The notes under the pieces were generated by a model. That model did not search any database. It saw only the letters and a program-made list of their open reading frames with translations, and was not told the origin of the DNA. This document shows positions 51,401-59,922 of a DNA stretch of 64,000 bases, piece after piece. Positions within the stretch are counted from its first letter, which is position 1; each line of letters starts with the position of its first letter. The position numbers and the translations under genes were made by a program. The stretch spans positions 248,001-312,000 of the forward strand of contig NZ_JAKZFT010000003.1 in NCBI RefSeq assembly GCF_022808985.1, given 5' to 3'. This DNA comes from Geotalea sp. SG265. Its GTDB lineage: Bacteria > Desulfobacterota > Desulfuromonadia > Geobacterales > Geobacteraceae.

Positions 51401-54400
51401 AGGAACTTCGATGAGTTGACAGCCCTGATCGACCAGGGGAGAGCAGTCGTTGCCGGCGATACCGCATCCACTGCCCAGATGCACCCTCTGTTGCGCGACA
51501 GGCTATTCTTTTCCCCCAAGCCTATCGGTCCCGATGGCAAGGTCGCCTTCGTCTTTCCCGGCTCGGGCAACCACTATCCCGGCATGGGCATGGAGCTCTC
51601 CGTCGCATGGCCTGAGATATTCCGCCGCCAGGACGCCGCCAACCTCTACCTGCGCAACCAGTTCCAGCCGGGATACTTCTGGAACGGCGCACCGGCGGAT
51701 GAGATCAACAATAATCACGAGGCGGTCATTTTCGGCCAAGTGGCAACCGGTGTCGCCGTCAGCGACATCGTCCGCACCTTCGGTGTCGAGCCGACCTCCG
51801 TCATCGGCTACAGCCTGGGGGAATCGGCAGCCCTCTTCGCCCTGGGCGCCTGGCATGCCCGGGACGAGATGCTGCAGCGCATGCACAACTCGACCCTCTT
51901 TACCCGGGATTTGGCCGGCGAATGCCGCGCCGCCGCCCGTGCCTGGGGTCTAGGCGAAGGAAAGGAAGTGGAATGGAGCATCGGTGTCGTCGAAGCAACG
52001 GCCAAGGATGTGCGCCGGGCTCTCCGTTCCACCCGGCGGGTCTATCTACTCATTGTCAACACCCCCGACGAGTGCGTCATCGGCGGTGATGCCAAGGCGG
52101 TCAAGCGCCTGGTCGCCATGCTGGAATGCCGCTTCTACCCACTGCAGGGCGTCACCACGGTCCACTGCGAAGTGGCGAAGCAAGTTGCAGAGGCCTACCG
52201 CGACCTGCACCTCTTCAAGACGACCCCACCGGAAGGCATAACCTTTTACAGTGGCGCCAAAGGCACGTCCTATGCCGTTACCCGCGCCAGTGCCGCCGAT
52301 TCCATCCTGGCCCAGGCGGTGGACGGCATCGATTTTCCTGCCGTCATCGAAGATGCCTATGGGACCGGTGTCCGCTACTTCCTGGAAATGGGGCCTGGCA
52401 GTTCCTGCAGCAGGATGATCGGGCGCATCCTGGGGGAACGCCCGCACCTGGCGCGATCCGCCTGCTTTTCCGGCATTGAGGGAACATCTGCGATTCTCCG
52501 CCTGCTGGCCCAGCTCATTGCCGAGCGGCTTCCGGTTGATCTGGCCCCACTCCGCAGAGAACGGGAATCAGTCATCACGGTAAAAGCCGCGGGAAGGGAA
52601 TTTGCAGTTGTTATGGCCAATAAGCCCTTTGAACCGCCGAAACCTGCTGCAACCATGTCTACAGTTCAGCCTGCAATGCCCCCTCTCCTTCGCCCCTTCC
52701 CACCAGAAGAGGGGAAAGTAGTGGTACCCACCATGGCAACAGTCCCTTTGAATGCATCTGTGGAGGTATCGACAACCGCTGCACTCCCTGCCGGCACGGC
52801 TCAGGCGTCGATCTCCGATCCGCTCATGGAAGCCTTTGCCGCAGCACAGCAGGCACAGCTGCAGGCCCATGATGCCTATCTGAAAATTTCCAGCAGTTTC
52901 AGCCGGACCATGGCCGACACACTGGCGCTGCAGCTTTCCGTGCAGAGCGGGCTGGCCGCAGCCGGTATTGCCTTTGGCAGCGTTTCCCCAGCCGCTCAGG
53001 CACCGGTCACTGCCCCTCCAGCCGGGCCAAAGCCGGTCTTTGACCGGGAAATGTGCCTGGAGTTCGCCCGTGGCCTGGCGGGACGCATGCTCGGCCCGGC
53101 CTTTGCCGAAGCCGACACCTTCCCGACCCGGGTCCGCCTCCCTGATGAGCCGCTGATGCTGGTGGACCGGATCATGGCCCTGGAGGGGGAAGCAAAATCC
53201 ATGACCCGTGGCCGTGTCGTTACCGAGCACGATGTCCATGCCGGCGCCTGGTACCTGGACGGGGGGCGCATCCCCACCTGCATTGCCGTCGAAGCGGGCC
53301 AGGCCGACCTCTTCCTTTCCGGCTACCTGGGCATCGACTTCATCACCAGGGGTCTTGCCGTCTATCGGCTCCTGGATGCTGTGGTCACCTTTCATCGCGA
53401 ACTGCCGGTCCCTGGGGAAACCATCCATTATGACATCCGCATCGAGCGCTTCTTTCGCCAGGGAGAGACCTACCTGTTCCGCTTCCATTTTGACGCCACC
53501 GTCGATGGAAAGCCGCTCCTCACCATGCGTGACGGCTGCGCCGGCTTCTTTACCACGGCGGAACTGGCAGCAGGCAAGGGGATCGTCAAGGGGGCCATTG
53601 ACCTGCGCCCCCAGGCGGGCAAGCGACCGGCCGACTGGGTCGAACTGGTGCCCATGGCACGGGAATCCTACGATGCCCATAAGCTGGAGCGGTTGCGCAG
53701 CGGCGATCTGGCCGGGTGTTTCGGCTCGCTCTTCAGTAATCTTGCCGTCCGCAATCCCTTGACCATCCCGGGCGGGCGGATGCAGCTGGTCCACCGGGTC
53801 ATGGAGCTGGATCCCACCGGCGGCCGGTACGGACTGGGGATGATCCGCGCCGAAGCGGACATCCATGCCGATGACTGGTTCATCACCTGCCACTTCGTCG
53901 ATGACCGGGTCATGCCCGGTACCCTCATGTACGAGTGCTGCCTCCACACCCTGCGCATCTATCTCTTGCGCATGGGCTGGATAGCCGAAGCGGTTGACGC
54001 AGCATGGGAACCGGTGCCGGAGGTGGCCAGCCGTCTCTGCTGCCGCGGTCAGGTCCTGGAAACAACCAGGATCGCCACCTATGAGATCACCATCCGCGAG
54101 CTGGGCTACCGTCCTGAACCGTACGCCATCGTCGATGCCCTCATGTATGCCGACGGCAGGCCGATCGTGGAGATCACCAGCATGTCTGTGCGCTTGAGCG
54201 GGACGAATAAAGAAAAGCTGTTGGCGTTGTGGCAGGGGAAGGCCGAATCTCCTGCAGGAACAGTAAAACCCGCCATTTACACCAAAGAACAGATCCTTGC
54301 CTACAGCAACGGCAAGCCGTCGGAAGGCTTCGGCGAGCGCTACCGGATCTTCGACAGCGAGCGAAAAATTGCTCGCCTCCCCGGCCCCCCCTTCCAATTC

Positions 54401-55345
54401 ATGGACCGGGTCACTGCTGTACGCGGCGAGCCCTGGGTGATGGCGGCAGGTGCCATGGCCGAAGCCCAATACGATGTTCCCGCCGACGCATGGTACTTTG
54501 CTGCGGAACGTCAGCCTCTCATGCCCTTCTGCGTGCTGCTGGAAGCGGCCCTTCAGCCCTGCGGCTGGCTGGCGGCCTACGTGGGCTCGGCGCTGAACAG
54601 CCCCACCGACATCTCCTTCCGCAACCTGGGTGGCACCGCCATCCAACACCGTCCGGTCACCCCCGCGAGCGGGACCCTGACGGCATCGGCCACCATGACC
54701 AAAGTTGCCACCAGCGGCGGCATGATCATCCAGGAGTTCGACTTCCGCGTTGCCGATGACAAGGGGATCATTTACGAAGGGGAGACCATGTTCGGCTTCT
54801 TCTCCAAGGAAGCCCTGGCCAACCAGGTGGGCATCCGTGACGCTGCTGTCTACCAGCCGACCATCCATGAGGAACAGCGGGGCAGGAGCCTGCCCTATCC
54901 TGAAACGGCGCCATTCCCGGAGAAGATGCTGCGCATGATCGACCAGGTCGATCTCTTCGTCCCCGATGGTGGCCCCAAAGGGCTTGGTTACATCCGCGGC
55001 ATCAAGCATGTGGACCCCGAAGAGTGGTTCTTCAAGGCCCATTTCTACCAGGACCCGGTGACACCGGGTTCCCTGGGGCTGGAGTCGTTCCTGCAGCTAC
55101 TGAAGTTTGTGGCTGTCGAGCGTTGGGGCTGGCACAACGGTGAGACGGTGGCGGTCATTGCCTTGGGGCAGAGGCATAAATGGCTCTATCGCGGGCAGGT
55201 GGTGCCGACCAACAGCAGAGCCACCGTCCAGGCCTGGATCACTGCGGTAGACGACGAGAAACGGACCCTGACCGCCGACGGTTTCCTGTCAGTGGACGGC
55301 AAAATTATTTATCAGATGAACGATTTCACGGTAAGACACGGGTAA
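48422..55345 (+). CDS. pfaC: PfaB/PfaC-like fusion: KS-CLF-AT-4x FabA-like hot-dog
   Basis: A 2307-aa protein. KS (about 1-450) with C192, H326 and H366. A second KS-like chain-length-factor domain (about 470-880) has Glu670 where the catalytic cysteine would be and EAVGSGN replacing EAHGTGT. An acyltransferase (about 1040-1400) carries Ser1131 in GYSLGE. Then four FabA-like hot-dog domains: the first (about 1560-1700) and third (about 2000-2100) lack the catalytic His, while the second (His1824, HFVDDRVMPG) and fourth (His2207, HFYQDPVTPG) keep it. In Shewanella-type systems AT (PfaB) is a separate protein; here it is fused. Follows pfaA by 2 bases. The name pfaC is the nearest family label. 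Confidence 0.92.
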   Translation: MQQKPSVAIVGIGALFPDAPDLEHYWENIRTGHTSAREVPAGRWHVPADSVFDPTPGKTDRVYSRRGCFIEKLPPLALLDGIALDPGLVAGLDPLFQLLLHTGKRAFDDAITAPLDRSRVGVIIGNLALPTETTAGLTRAWLGRTFEERLLGHSSIPADIDPINRYSAGLPAGLLAHALGLGGGSCTLDAACASSIYAIKLAVDELLSGRADAMLTGGVSRPDPLFTQMGFSQLRALSKRGTCSPFDAAADGLVVGEGAGIFLLKRTEDAVAHGDHIYGIIRGVGLSNDVGGSLLAPLSEGQLRAMRAAYADTGWNPQDVDLIECHATGTAIGDATEFASLQELWGDVHPADRTCVIGSVKSNIGHLLTAAGAAALTKVLLAMKEGMLPPTAGFSNPPAAIDLEQSPFRVLATAIPWVRRGEGIPRRAAVSAFGFGGINGHLLVEEWLPDQGKVSQPLAVRSDSATEATDIAVVGIDARFGPWQSLDKFTQRVLGGDGGTVPVPPQRWWGAEKSAWFKNEELDHTRFKGFFMDEFAVAADQFRIPPLEMAEMLPQQLLMLQVAAAAMADAGLGREGNDRTAVLIGIALDLNSTNFSFRWSIGEEAPHWQRELGRELTPAELEAWAAKLREAAGPPLTANRTMGALGNIVASRIAREFKVGGPSFTISNEEGSGIRALEAAVRLLCAGQIDRALVGAVDFAGDLRAVLGHHSRRPFNQSGLGAPLDESSSGSIIGEGASAVVLKRLKDALQDGDRIYAVIKGIGRAGGGIVNPGENVYRTAMERAYTSSGLEPGSIGLLEAVGSGNPPDDRMEAQTLARFFDDNERRHCAVTSVMADIGHCGAASGLASFVRSCLALHHETIPPCRGVETPLPELSGSGSLHIPRAPRYWLRNRAEGPRRAGISTFGVDGTCSHVILEGWESVPQRFQAERRAPLGPADESLFVITGNNRGELVQGLDQLGLLSEGHKFDLDGLALEWQDCGDATKSLAVSIVARNFDELTALIDQGRAVVAGDTASTAQMHPLLRDRLFFSPKPIGPDGKVAFVFPGSGNHYPGMGMELSVAWPEIFRRQDAANLYLRNQFQPGYFWNGAPADEINNNHEAVIFGQVATGVAVSDIVRTFGVEPTSVIGYSLGESAALFALGAWHARDEMLQRMHNSTLFTRDLAGECRAAARAWGLGEGKEVEWSIGVVEATAKDVRRALRSTRRVYLLIVNTPDECVIGGDAKAVKRLVAMLECRFYPLQGVTTVHCEVAKQVAEAYRDLHLFKTTPPEGITFYSGAKGTSYAVTRASAADSILAQAVDGIDFPAVIEDAYGTGVRYFLEMGPGSSCSRMIGRILGERPHLARSACFSGIEGTSAILRLLAQLIAERLPVDLAPLRRERESVITVKAAGREFAVVMANKPFEPPKPAATMSTVQPAMPPLLRPFPPEEGKVVVPTMATVPLNASVEVSTTAALPAGTAQASISDPLMEAFAAAQQAQLQAHDAYLKISSSFSRTMADTLALQLSVQSGLAAAGIAFGSVSPAAQAPVTAPPAGPKPVFDREMCLEFARGLAGRMLGPAFAEADTFPTRVRLPDEPLMLVDRIMALEGEAKSMTRGRVVTEHDVHAGAWYLDGGRIPTCIAVEAGQADLFLSGYLGIDFITRGLAVYRLLDAVVTFHRELPVPGETIHYDIRIERFFRQGETYLFRFHFDATVDGKPLLTMRDGCAGFFTTAELAAGKGIVKGAIDLRPQAGKRPADWVELVPMARESYDAHKLERLRSGDLAGCFGSLFSNLAVRNPLTIPGGRMQLVHRVMELDPTGGRYGLGMIRAEADIHADDWFITCHFVDDRVMPGTLMYECCLHTLRIYLLRMGWIAEAVDAAWEPVPEVASRLCCRGQVLETTRIATYEITIRELGYRPEPYAIVDALMYADGRPIVEITSMSVRLSGTNKEKLLALWQGKAESPAGTVKPAIYTKEQILAYSNGKPSEGFGERYRIFDSERKIARLPGPPFQFMDRVTAVRGEPWVMAAGAMAEAQYDVPADAWYFAAERQPLMPFCVLLEAALQPCGWLAAYVGSALNSPTDISFRNLGGTAIQHRPVTPASGTLTASATMTKVATSGGMIIQEFDFRVADDKGIIYEGETMFGFFSKEALANQVGIRDAAVYQPTIHEEQRGRSLPYPETAPFPEKMLRMIDQVDLFVPDGGPKGLGYIRGIKHVDPEEWFFKAHFYQDPVTPGSLGLESFLQLLKFVAVERWGWHNGETVAVIALGQRHKWLYRGQVVPTNSRATVQAWITAVDDEKRTLTADGFLSVDGKIIYQMNDFTVRHG

Positions 55346-55349
55346 GGAT

Positions 55350-56393
55350 ATGAAGTACTCAAAAGTATATATGGATGCGCTGGGCTACGAGCTGGCGCCG
55401 GTTGTGGTCACCTCGGCAGAGCTTGAAACCAGGCTGGAGCCGCTATACAAATCATTATTTCTTGCCCCGGGCCAGCTGCAGGCATTGACCGGCATCCGCG
55501 AGCGGCGCTGGTGGGAGCCTGGCTATCCCCTCTCCCAAGGCGCCATTGCCGCGGGAAGCAAGGCCCTTGCCGCAGCAGGTATCGCACCATCGGAGATTGG
55601 TGCACTAGTCTATACCGGCGTCTGCCGTGAACAGTTCGAGCCGGCCACCGCCTGCCGCGTCGCAGCCGGACTGGGCATTGAGGGCAATGCCGCCGTCTTC
55701 GACCTCTCCAATGCCTGCCTTGGTGTGTTGAACGGCATGCTGGACGTGGCAAACCGCATCGAGCTGGGTCAGATCAGGGCCGGGCTGGTGGTCTCCTGCG
55801 AAAGCGCCCGGGAAATCAACGAAGTCATGATCGGCCGCATGCTCGAAGAAAGAAACATGGAACACTTCGCCGTCTCCCTCGCCACCCTCACCGGTGGATC
55901 GGGAGCGGTCGCCGTTCTGCTTACGGACGGCTCCTTTTCCCCAGCCAAGCGACGTCGCCTCCTGGGCGGAGTCACGCAGGCCGCCCCGGAACACCACCGC
56001 CTCTGCCTGTGGGGGATGGTACCCGACGGCACGGGGGGCTACCGCCAGAATATGAGTACCGACGGCGTCAACGTCATGAATCACGGCGTCGAGCTGGGGC
56101 TGCGCACCTGGCAGGCATTTCTTCCCAAGGTGGGATGGAAAAAGGAAGATGTGGACCGGGTGGTCTGCCACCAGGTGGGTTCGGCCCACCAGAGCTTGAT
56201 CCTCAAGACCCTGGGCATTCCCGGCGACAGGGATTTCACCACCTTCGAGTACCTGGGCAACATGGGCACCGTTTCCCTGCCACTCACCGCGGCCATTGCC
56301 GACGAGCGGGAGATGCTGGAGCCGGGAGAAAAGGTGGCCCTGCTGGGGATCGGCAGCGGGCTGAACTGCTTGATGCTTGGGGTGGAGTGGTAG
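55350..56393 (+). CDS. oleA: OleA, head-to-head acyl condensing thiolase-fold enzyme
   Basis: A 347-aa FabH-like protein. The catalytic set aligns with OleA of Xanthomonas: Glu97 (CREQFEPATA), Cys123 (NACLG), His274 and Asn304. Spacings Glu-Cys (26) and His-Asn (30) match Glu117/Cys143 and His285/Asn315. It condenses two acyl thioesters non-decarboxylatively to a beta-keto acid. Begins 5 bases after pfaC, so an acyl-ACP from the Pfa enzymes is the likely substrate. Confidence 0.95.
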   Translation: MKYSKVYMDALGYELAPVVVTSAELETRLEPLYKSLFLAPGQLQALTGIRERRWWEPGYPLSQGAIAAGSKALAAAGIAPSEIGALVYTGVCREQFEPATACRVAAGLGIEGNAAVFDLSNACLGVLNGMLDVANRIELGQIRAGLVVSCESAREINEVMIGRMLEERNMEHFAVSLATLTGGSGAVAVLLTDGSFSPAKRRRLLGGVTQAAPEHHRLCLWGMVPDGTGGYRQNMSTDGVNVMNHGVELGLRTWQAFLPKVGWKKEDVDRVVCHQVGSAHQSLILKTLGIPGDRDFTTFEYLGNMGTVSLPLTAAIADEREMLEPGEKVALLGIGSGLNCLMLGVEW

Positions 56394-56394
56394 A

Positions 56395-57291
56395 ATGGCC
56401 ATCGACCTGAAAAAACACTACCCCTTCACCGGCAAAAACCTGGACCTGAACGGCCTGGCCTACCACTACCTGGACGAGGGGAGCGGTGACCCGGTGGTCA
56501 TGGTACACGGCAACCCGTCCTGGTCCTTTTACTACCGGAACCTCGTCCTTGCCCTCAGGGATCGCTACCGCTGCATCGTCCCCGACCACATGGGCTGCGG
56601 CTTTTCCGACAAGCCGGGCGATGACCGCTACGACTATACCCTCTCCCGGCGAGTCGATGATCTGGAGCAGCTACTGGATCATCTCGACATCAAAGGGAAT
56701 ATCACCCTGGTGGTCCACGACTGGGGGGGGATGATCGGCATGGCCTATGCCATACGCCATCCGGAGCGGATCAAACGGCTGGCGATCCTCAATACCGCCG
56801 CCTTCCATCTCCCCAAGGAGAAACCATTCCCCCTGGCGCTGAAAATCTGCCGTGAGACTCTCCTGGGCACCCTGCTTGTCCGCGGCTTCAATGCCTTCAG
56901 CCTGGCCGCCTCTTTTGTGGGCTGCAAGCGCAATCCCATGCATGGAGAGCTGCGGCGCGCCTATCGACTGCCGTACAACAACTGGCAGAACCGCATCGCC
57001 ACCCTGCGCTTTGTCCAGGACATCCCCCTCGCCCCCGGCGATCGCACCTACGACCTGGTCAGCGATGTCGCCGCCGGTCTCGAACAGTTCCGCAGCCTTC
57101 CCATGGCCATCTTCTGGGGGGAAAAGGACTTCGTCTTCGACCGCACCTTTCTCAAGGAATGGCAGCACCGGTTTCCCGACGCGGAAGTGCATGCCTATGC
57201 CGATGCAGGGCACTATATTCTCGAGGACCTGCGTGATGAAATCGTCCCTCTCATCGCGAACTTCCTCCATCGAACCGAGGAAAAGCCATGA
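56395..57291 (+). CDS. oleB: OleB, beta-lactone decarboxylase (alpha/beta hydrolase)
   Basis: A 298-aa alpha/beta-hydrolase often misannotated as haloalkane dehalogenase. Nucleophile Asp109 lies in VHDWGG; the catalytic His273 lies in AGHYILED. HGNPSWSFYY carries the oxyanion region. In the Ole pathway it decarboxylates the beta-lactone from OleC to a cis-olefin. Its ATG is one base after the oleA stop; it overlaps oleC by 4 bp (ATGA). Confidence 0.93.
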   Translation: MAIDLKKHYPFTGKNLDLNGLAYHYLDEGSGDPVVMVHGNPSWSFYYRNLVLALRDRYRCIVPDHMGCGFSDKPGDDRYDYTLSRRVDDLEQLLDHLDIKGNITLVVHDWGGMIGMAYAIRHPERIKRLAILNTAAFHLPKEKPFPLALKICRETLLGTLLVRGFNAFSLAASFVGCKRNPMHGELRRAYRLPYNNWQNRIATLRFVQDIPLAPGDRTYDLVSDVAAGLEQFRSLPMAIFWGEKDFVFDRTFLKEWQHRFPDAEVHAYADAGHYILEDLRDEIVPLIANFLHRTEEKP

Positions 57292-58925
57292 GCAGAACCG
57301 GTTTCGTCAACATCGCCTCCCATCTTCCCGACATGGCCCGCCGCCAGCCGGACACGTCGGCCATCATCTTTCCCCAGAAAAACCGCATCCTGACCTTCGG
57401 CGAACTGGATCGTCTCAGCGACCGTATGGCTTACGGCCTGGAAGCCTACGGCATCGGCCGCGGCGTGCGGACAGTTTTGATGGTGCCCCCCGGCCCCGAT
57501 TTCTTTGCCCTGACCTTTGCCCTCTTCAAGGTGGGCGCGGTGGTGGTACTGGTAGATCCCGGACTTGGAGTCAAGAACCTGAAGAAATGCCTGGCCGATG
57601 CCGAGCCCCAGGCATTCGTCGGCATTCCCAAAGCACACATTGCCAGAAAGTTGTTCGGCTGGGGAGAGGAAACCCTGCGCACCTTCGTCACCGTCGGCCG
57701 TCGCCTCTTCTGGGAAGGGGTAACCCTGGAAGAAATGATTGTAGGCCAGGGAGAGCGCCCTTTCCCCATGGCCCCGACAGATCGGGACGAGGTGGCCGCC
57801 ATCCTCTTCACCAGCGGCAGTACCGGTTCCCCCAAGGGAGCCGTCTACACCCACGGCAACTTTGCCGCCCAGGTGGAGGCATTGCGCCGTATCTACGGCA
57901 TCGAGCCGGGAGAAGTTGATCTTCCCACCTTTCCCCTCTTCGCCCTTTTTGCTCCGGCCCTGGGGATGACCGCCGTCATCCCACAGATGAATTTCACCCG
58001 CCCCGGGTCCGTCAACCCGCACCGCATCATCTCCGCCATCGAGACCTATCATGTGACCACCATGTTCGGCTCCCCGGCCCTCATCAACCGGGTCGGCCGC
58101 TACGGACACAAAAGGGGGAAACGGCTACCCTCGCTGCGCAGGGTCATCTCCGCAGGTGCACCGGTGCCGGCAGTGGTCATGGAGCGCTTTGCCAGCATGC
58201 TAAGGCCCGAGGTGCAGATATTCACCCCCTACGGCGCTACCGAGGCCCTTCCCGTCTGTTCCATCGGCAGCCATGAGATCCTCGGAGAAACCCGCGCCAT
58301 TACCGAGGCCGGTGGCGGCGTCTGTATCGGCACGCCGGTGGAAGGGATCAGGCTGGAGATCATCGAGATCAGCGATGCCCCTATCGACCTGTGGGACGAC
58401 TCCCTCTGTGTTCCCATCGGCAAAATCGGCGAGATCGTCGTTCAGGGAGAGCAGGTGACGCGGCGCTACCATAACCATCCGGAAGCGGACCTCCTTGCCA
58501 AGATCAAGGATCCGGCTACGGGAGGCTTCTTTCACCGCATGGGTGACCTGGGGGGAAAAGACGAGGATGGGCGCATCTGGTTCTGCGGCCGCAAATCCCA
58601 CCGTGTCATCACCCCCGAGGAGACCCTTTTCACCATCCCTTGCGAAGCGGTCTTCAACACCCACCCTGCCGTCTTCCGCACCGCCCTGGTGGGGATCGGA
58701 GAAAAGGGGAACCAGCTGCCGGTACTCTGCGTCGAACTGGAAAAGGGAGCAAGGGTCAACAAGGAAAAGGTGCGCCAGGAGCTGATCGATCTGGCCAAGG
58801 CCCACATTCATACTCAGCTGATCAGCACCATTCTCTTTCACCCTGCCTTCCCAGTAGACATTCGCCACAACGCCAAGATCTTCAGGGAGAAACTTGCCGT
58901 GTGGGCCGCACGGAGCCTTGCATGA
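57288..58925 (+). CDS. oleC: OleC, AMP-forming beta-lactone synthetase
   Basis: A 545-aa ANL-superfamily enzyme with the P-loop motif LFTSGSTGSPKG, YGATEALP (A5) and DLGGKDEDGRIWFCGRKS (A7-A8). OleC uses ATP to convert the beta-hydroxy acid from OleD into a beta-lactone. It is encoded separately from OleB rather than as the OleBC fusion seen in some actinobacteria. ATG overlaps the oleB stop (ATGA) and its own stop overlaps the oleD start. Confidence 0.93.
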   Translation: MSRTGFVNIASHLPDMARRQPDTSAIIFPQKNRILTFGELDRLSDRMAYGLEAYGIGRGVRTVLMVPPGPDFFALTFALFKVGAVVVLVDPGLGVKNLKKCLADAEPQAFVGIPKAHIARKLFGWGEETLRTFVTVGRRLFWEGVTLEEMIVGQGERPFPMAPTDRDEVAAILFTSGSTGSPKGAVYTHGNFAAQVEALRRIYGIEPGEVDLPTFPLFALFAPALGMTAVIPQMNFTRPGSVNPHRIISAIETYHVTTMFGSPALINRVGRYGHKRGKRLPSLRRVISAGAPVPAVVMERFASMLRPEVQIFTPYGATEALPVCSIGSHEILGETRAITEAGGGVCIGTPVEGIRLEIIEISDAPIDLWDDSLCVPIGKIGEIVVQGEQVTRRYHNHPEADLLAKIKDPATGGFFHRMGDLGGKDEDGRIWFCGRKSHRVITPEETLFTIPCEAVFNTHPAVFRTALVGIGEKGNQLPVLCVELEKGARVNKEKVRQELIDLAKAHIHTQLISTILFHPAFPVDIRHNAKIFREKLAVWAARSLA

Positions 58926-59917
58926 GGGCTCTAGTTACCGGCGGCGGCGGGTTCCTGGGAAGTGCCATCGTACGCCTGCTGATGGCGCGGGGAGATGAAG
59001 TGGTCAGCTTTTCCCGCAACCGGTACCCGGACCTGGAAAAGCTTGGAGTCAGGCAAGTCTCCGGGGATCTCGCCGACCCTGACGCGGTCACGGCAGCGGC
59101 TGCGGGCTGCGATATCGTTTTCCATGTGGCGGCCAAGGCGGGTATCTGGGGAGACTATGCCGACTACCACCGGGCCAATGTCACCGGCACGGAAAACGTC
59201 CTCGCCGCCTGCCGCAAGAACGGCATCAGGCGCCTCGTCTATACTGGTTCCCCCAGCGTGGTATTCGATGGCCATGACGTGGAAGGGGGCAACGAGTCAC
59301 TCCCCTACCCTGACCACTTCGAGACGAACTATCCCAAGACGAAGGCAATTGCCGAGCAACTGGTGCTGGCGGCGAATAGTCCTTCACTTGCCACCGTATC
59401 ATTGCGCCCCCACCTGATCTGGGGCCCTGGGGATAATCACCTGGTACCGAGGATTATTGCCCGGGCAAAGGCAGGCAAGCTGCGCCGCATCGGCAAATGC
59501 CCCTGTCTGGTGGACACGGTCTACGTGGACAACGCCGCCGAGGCCCATCTCCTTGCCGCCGACCGCCTGGAACATGGCAGCCCCGTCGCCGGCAAAGCCT
59601 ACTTCATTTCCAACGGCGACCCCATCCCCCTCTGGGAGATGGTCAATGCCATCCTCAATGCCGCCGGACTGCCACCGGTGAACCGCACCATTTCGCCGAC
59701 CGTCGCCTACGGGGTCGGTGCCCTCTGTGAAACCCTCTGGCAACTCCTCCCCCTGAAAGATGAGCCCCCCATGACCCGCTTCGTCGCCCGGGAGCTTTCC
59801 ACCGCCCACTGGTTCGACATCTCTGCCGCCCGCAGGGATCTGGGCTATGAACCGCGGATTTCCATTACCGAAGGGCTGCAGCACCTTGAGGCCTGGCTCT
59901 CCTCCCAGGGAGCATAG
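58922..59917 (+). CDS. oleD: OleD, NAD(P)H-dependent 2-alkyl-3-keto acid reductase
   Basis: A 331-aa short-chain-reductase-like extended SDR: Rossmann TGGGGFLGSAIVRLL at the N-terminus, the active-site YPKTKAIAEQ (YxxxK) near residue 140, and a downstream substrate-binding region. It reduces the beta-keto acid made by OleA to the beta-hydroxy acid. I start it at the ATG at 58922, overlapping the oleC stop; the frame is open upstream, but those residues lie within oleC. The family includes 3-beta-hydroxysteroid dehydrogenase-like proteins. Confidence 0.93.
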   Translation: MRALVTGGGGFLGSAIVRLLMARGDEVVSFSRNRYPDLEKLGVRQVSGDLADPDAVTAAAAGCDIVFHVAAKAGIWGDYADYHRANVTGTENVLAACRKNGIRRLVYTGSPSVVFDGHDVEGGNESLPYPDHFETNYPKTKAIAEQLVLAANSPSLATVSLRPHLIWGPGDNHLVPRIIARAKAGKLRRIGKCPCLVDTVYVDNAAEAHLLAADRLEHGSPVAGKAYFISNGDPIPLWEMVNAILNAAGLPPVNRTISPTVAYGVGALCETLWQLLPLKDEPPMTRFVARELSTAHWFDISAARRDLGYEPRISITEGLQHLEAWLSSQGA

Positions 59918-59922
59918 CGGTC

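Noticed and set aside
52568-55042. An 824-aa open frame antisense to the pfaC-like gene
   Set aside because: Codons are fully explained by the well-supported plus-strand FabA-like domains; the antisense frame has no family motifs and a biased composition.
56395-57291. Haloalkane dehalogenase
   Set aside because: Sequence resembles that fold, but the position between oleA and oleC and the Asp/His arrangement fit OleB.
58640-58921. Longer N-terminus for oleD
   Set aside because: The extra residues lie inside oleC and lack family similarity; the Rossmann motif starts at the ATG at 58922 that overlaps the oleC stop.
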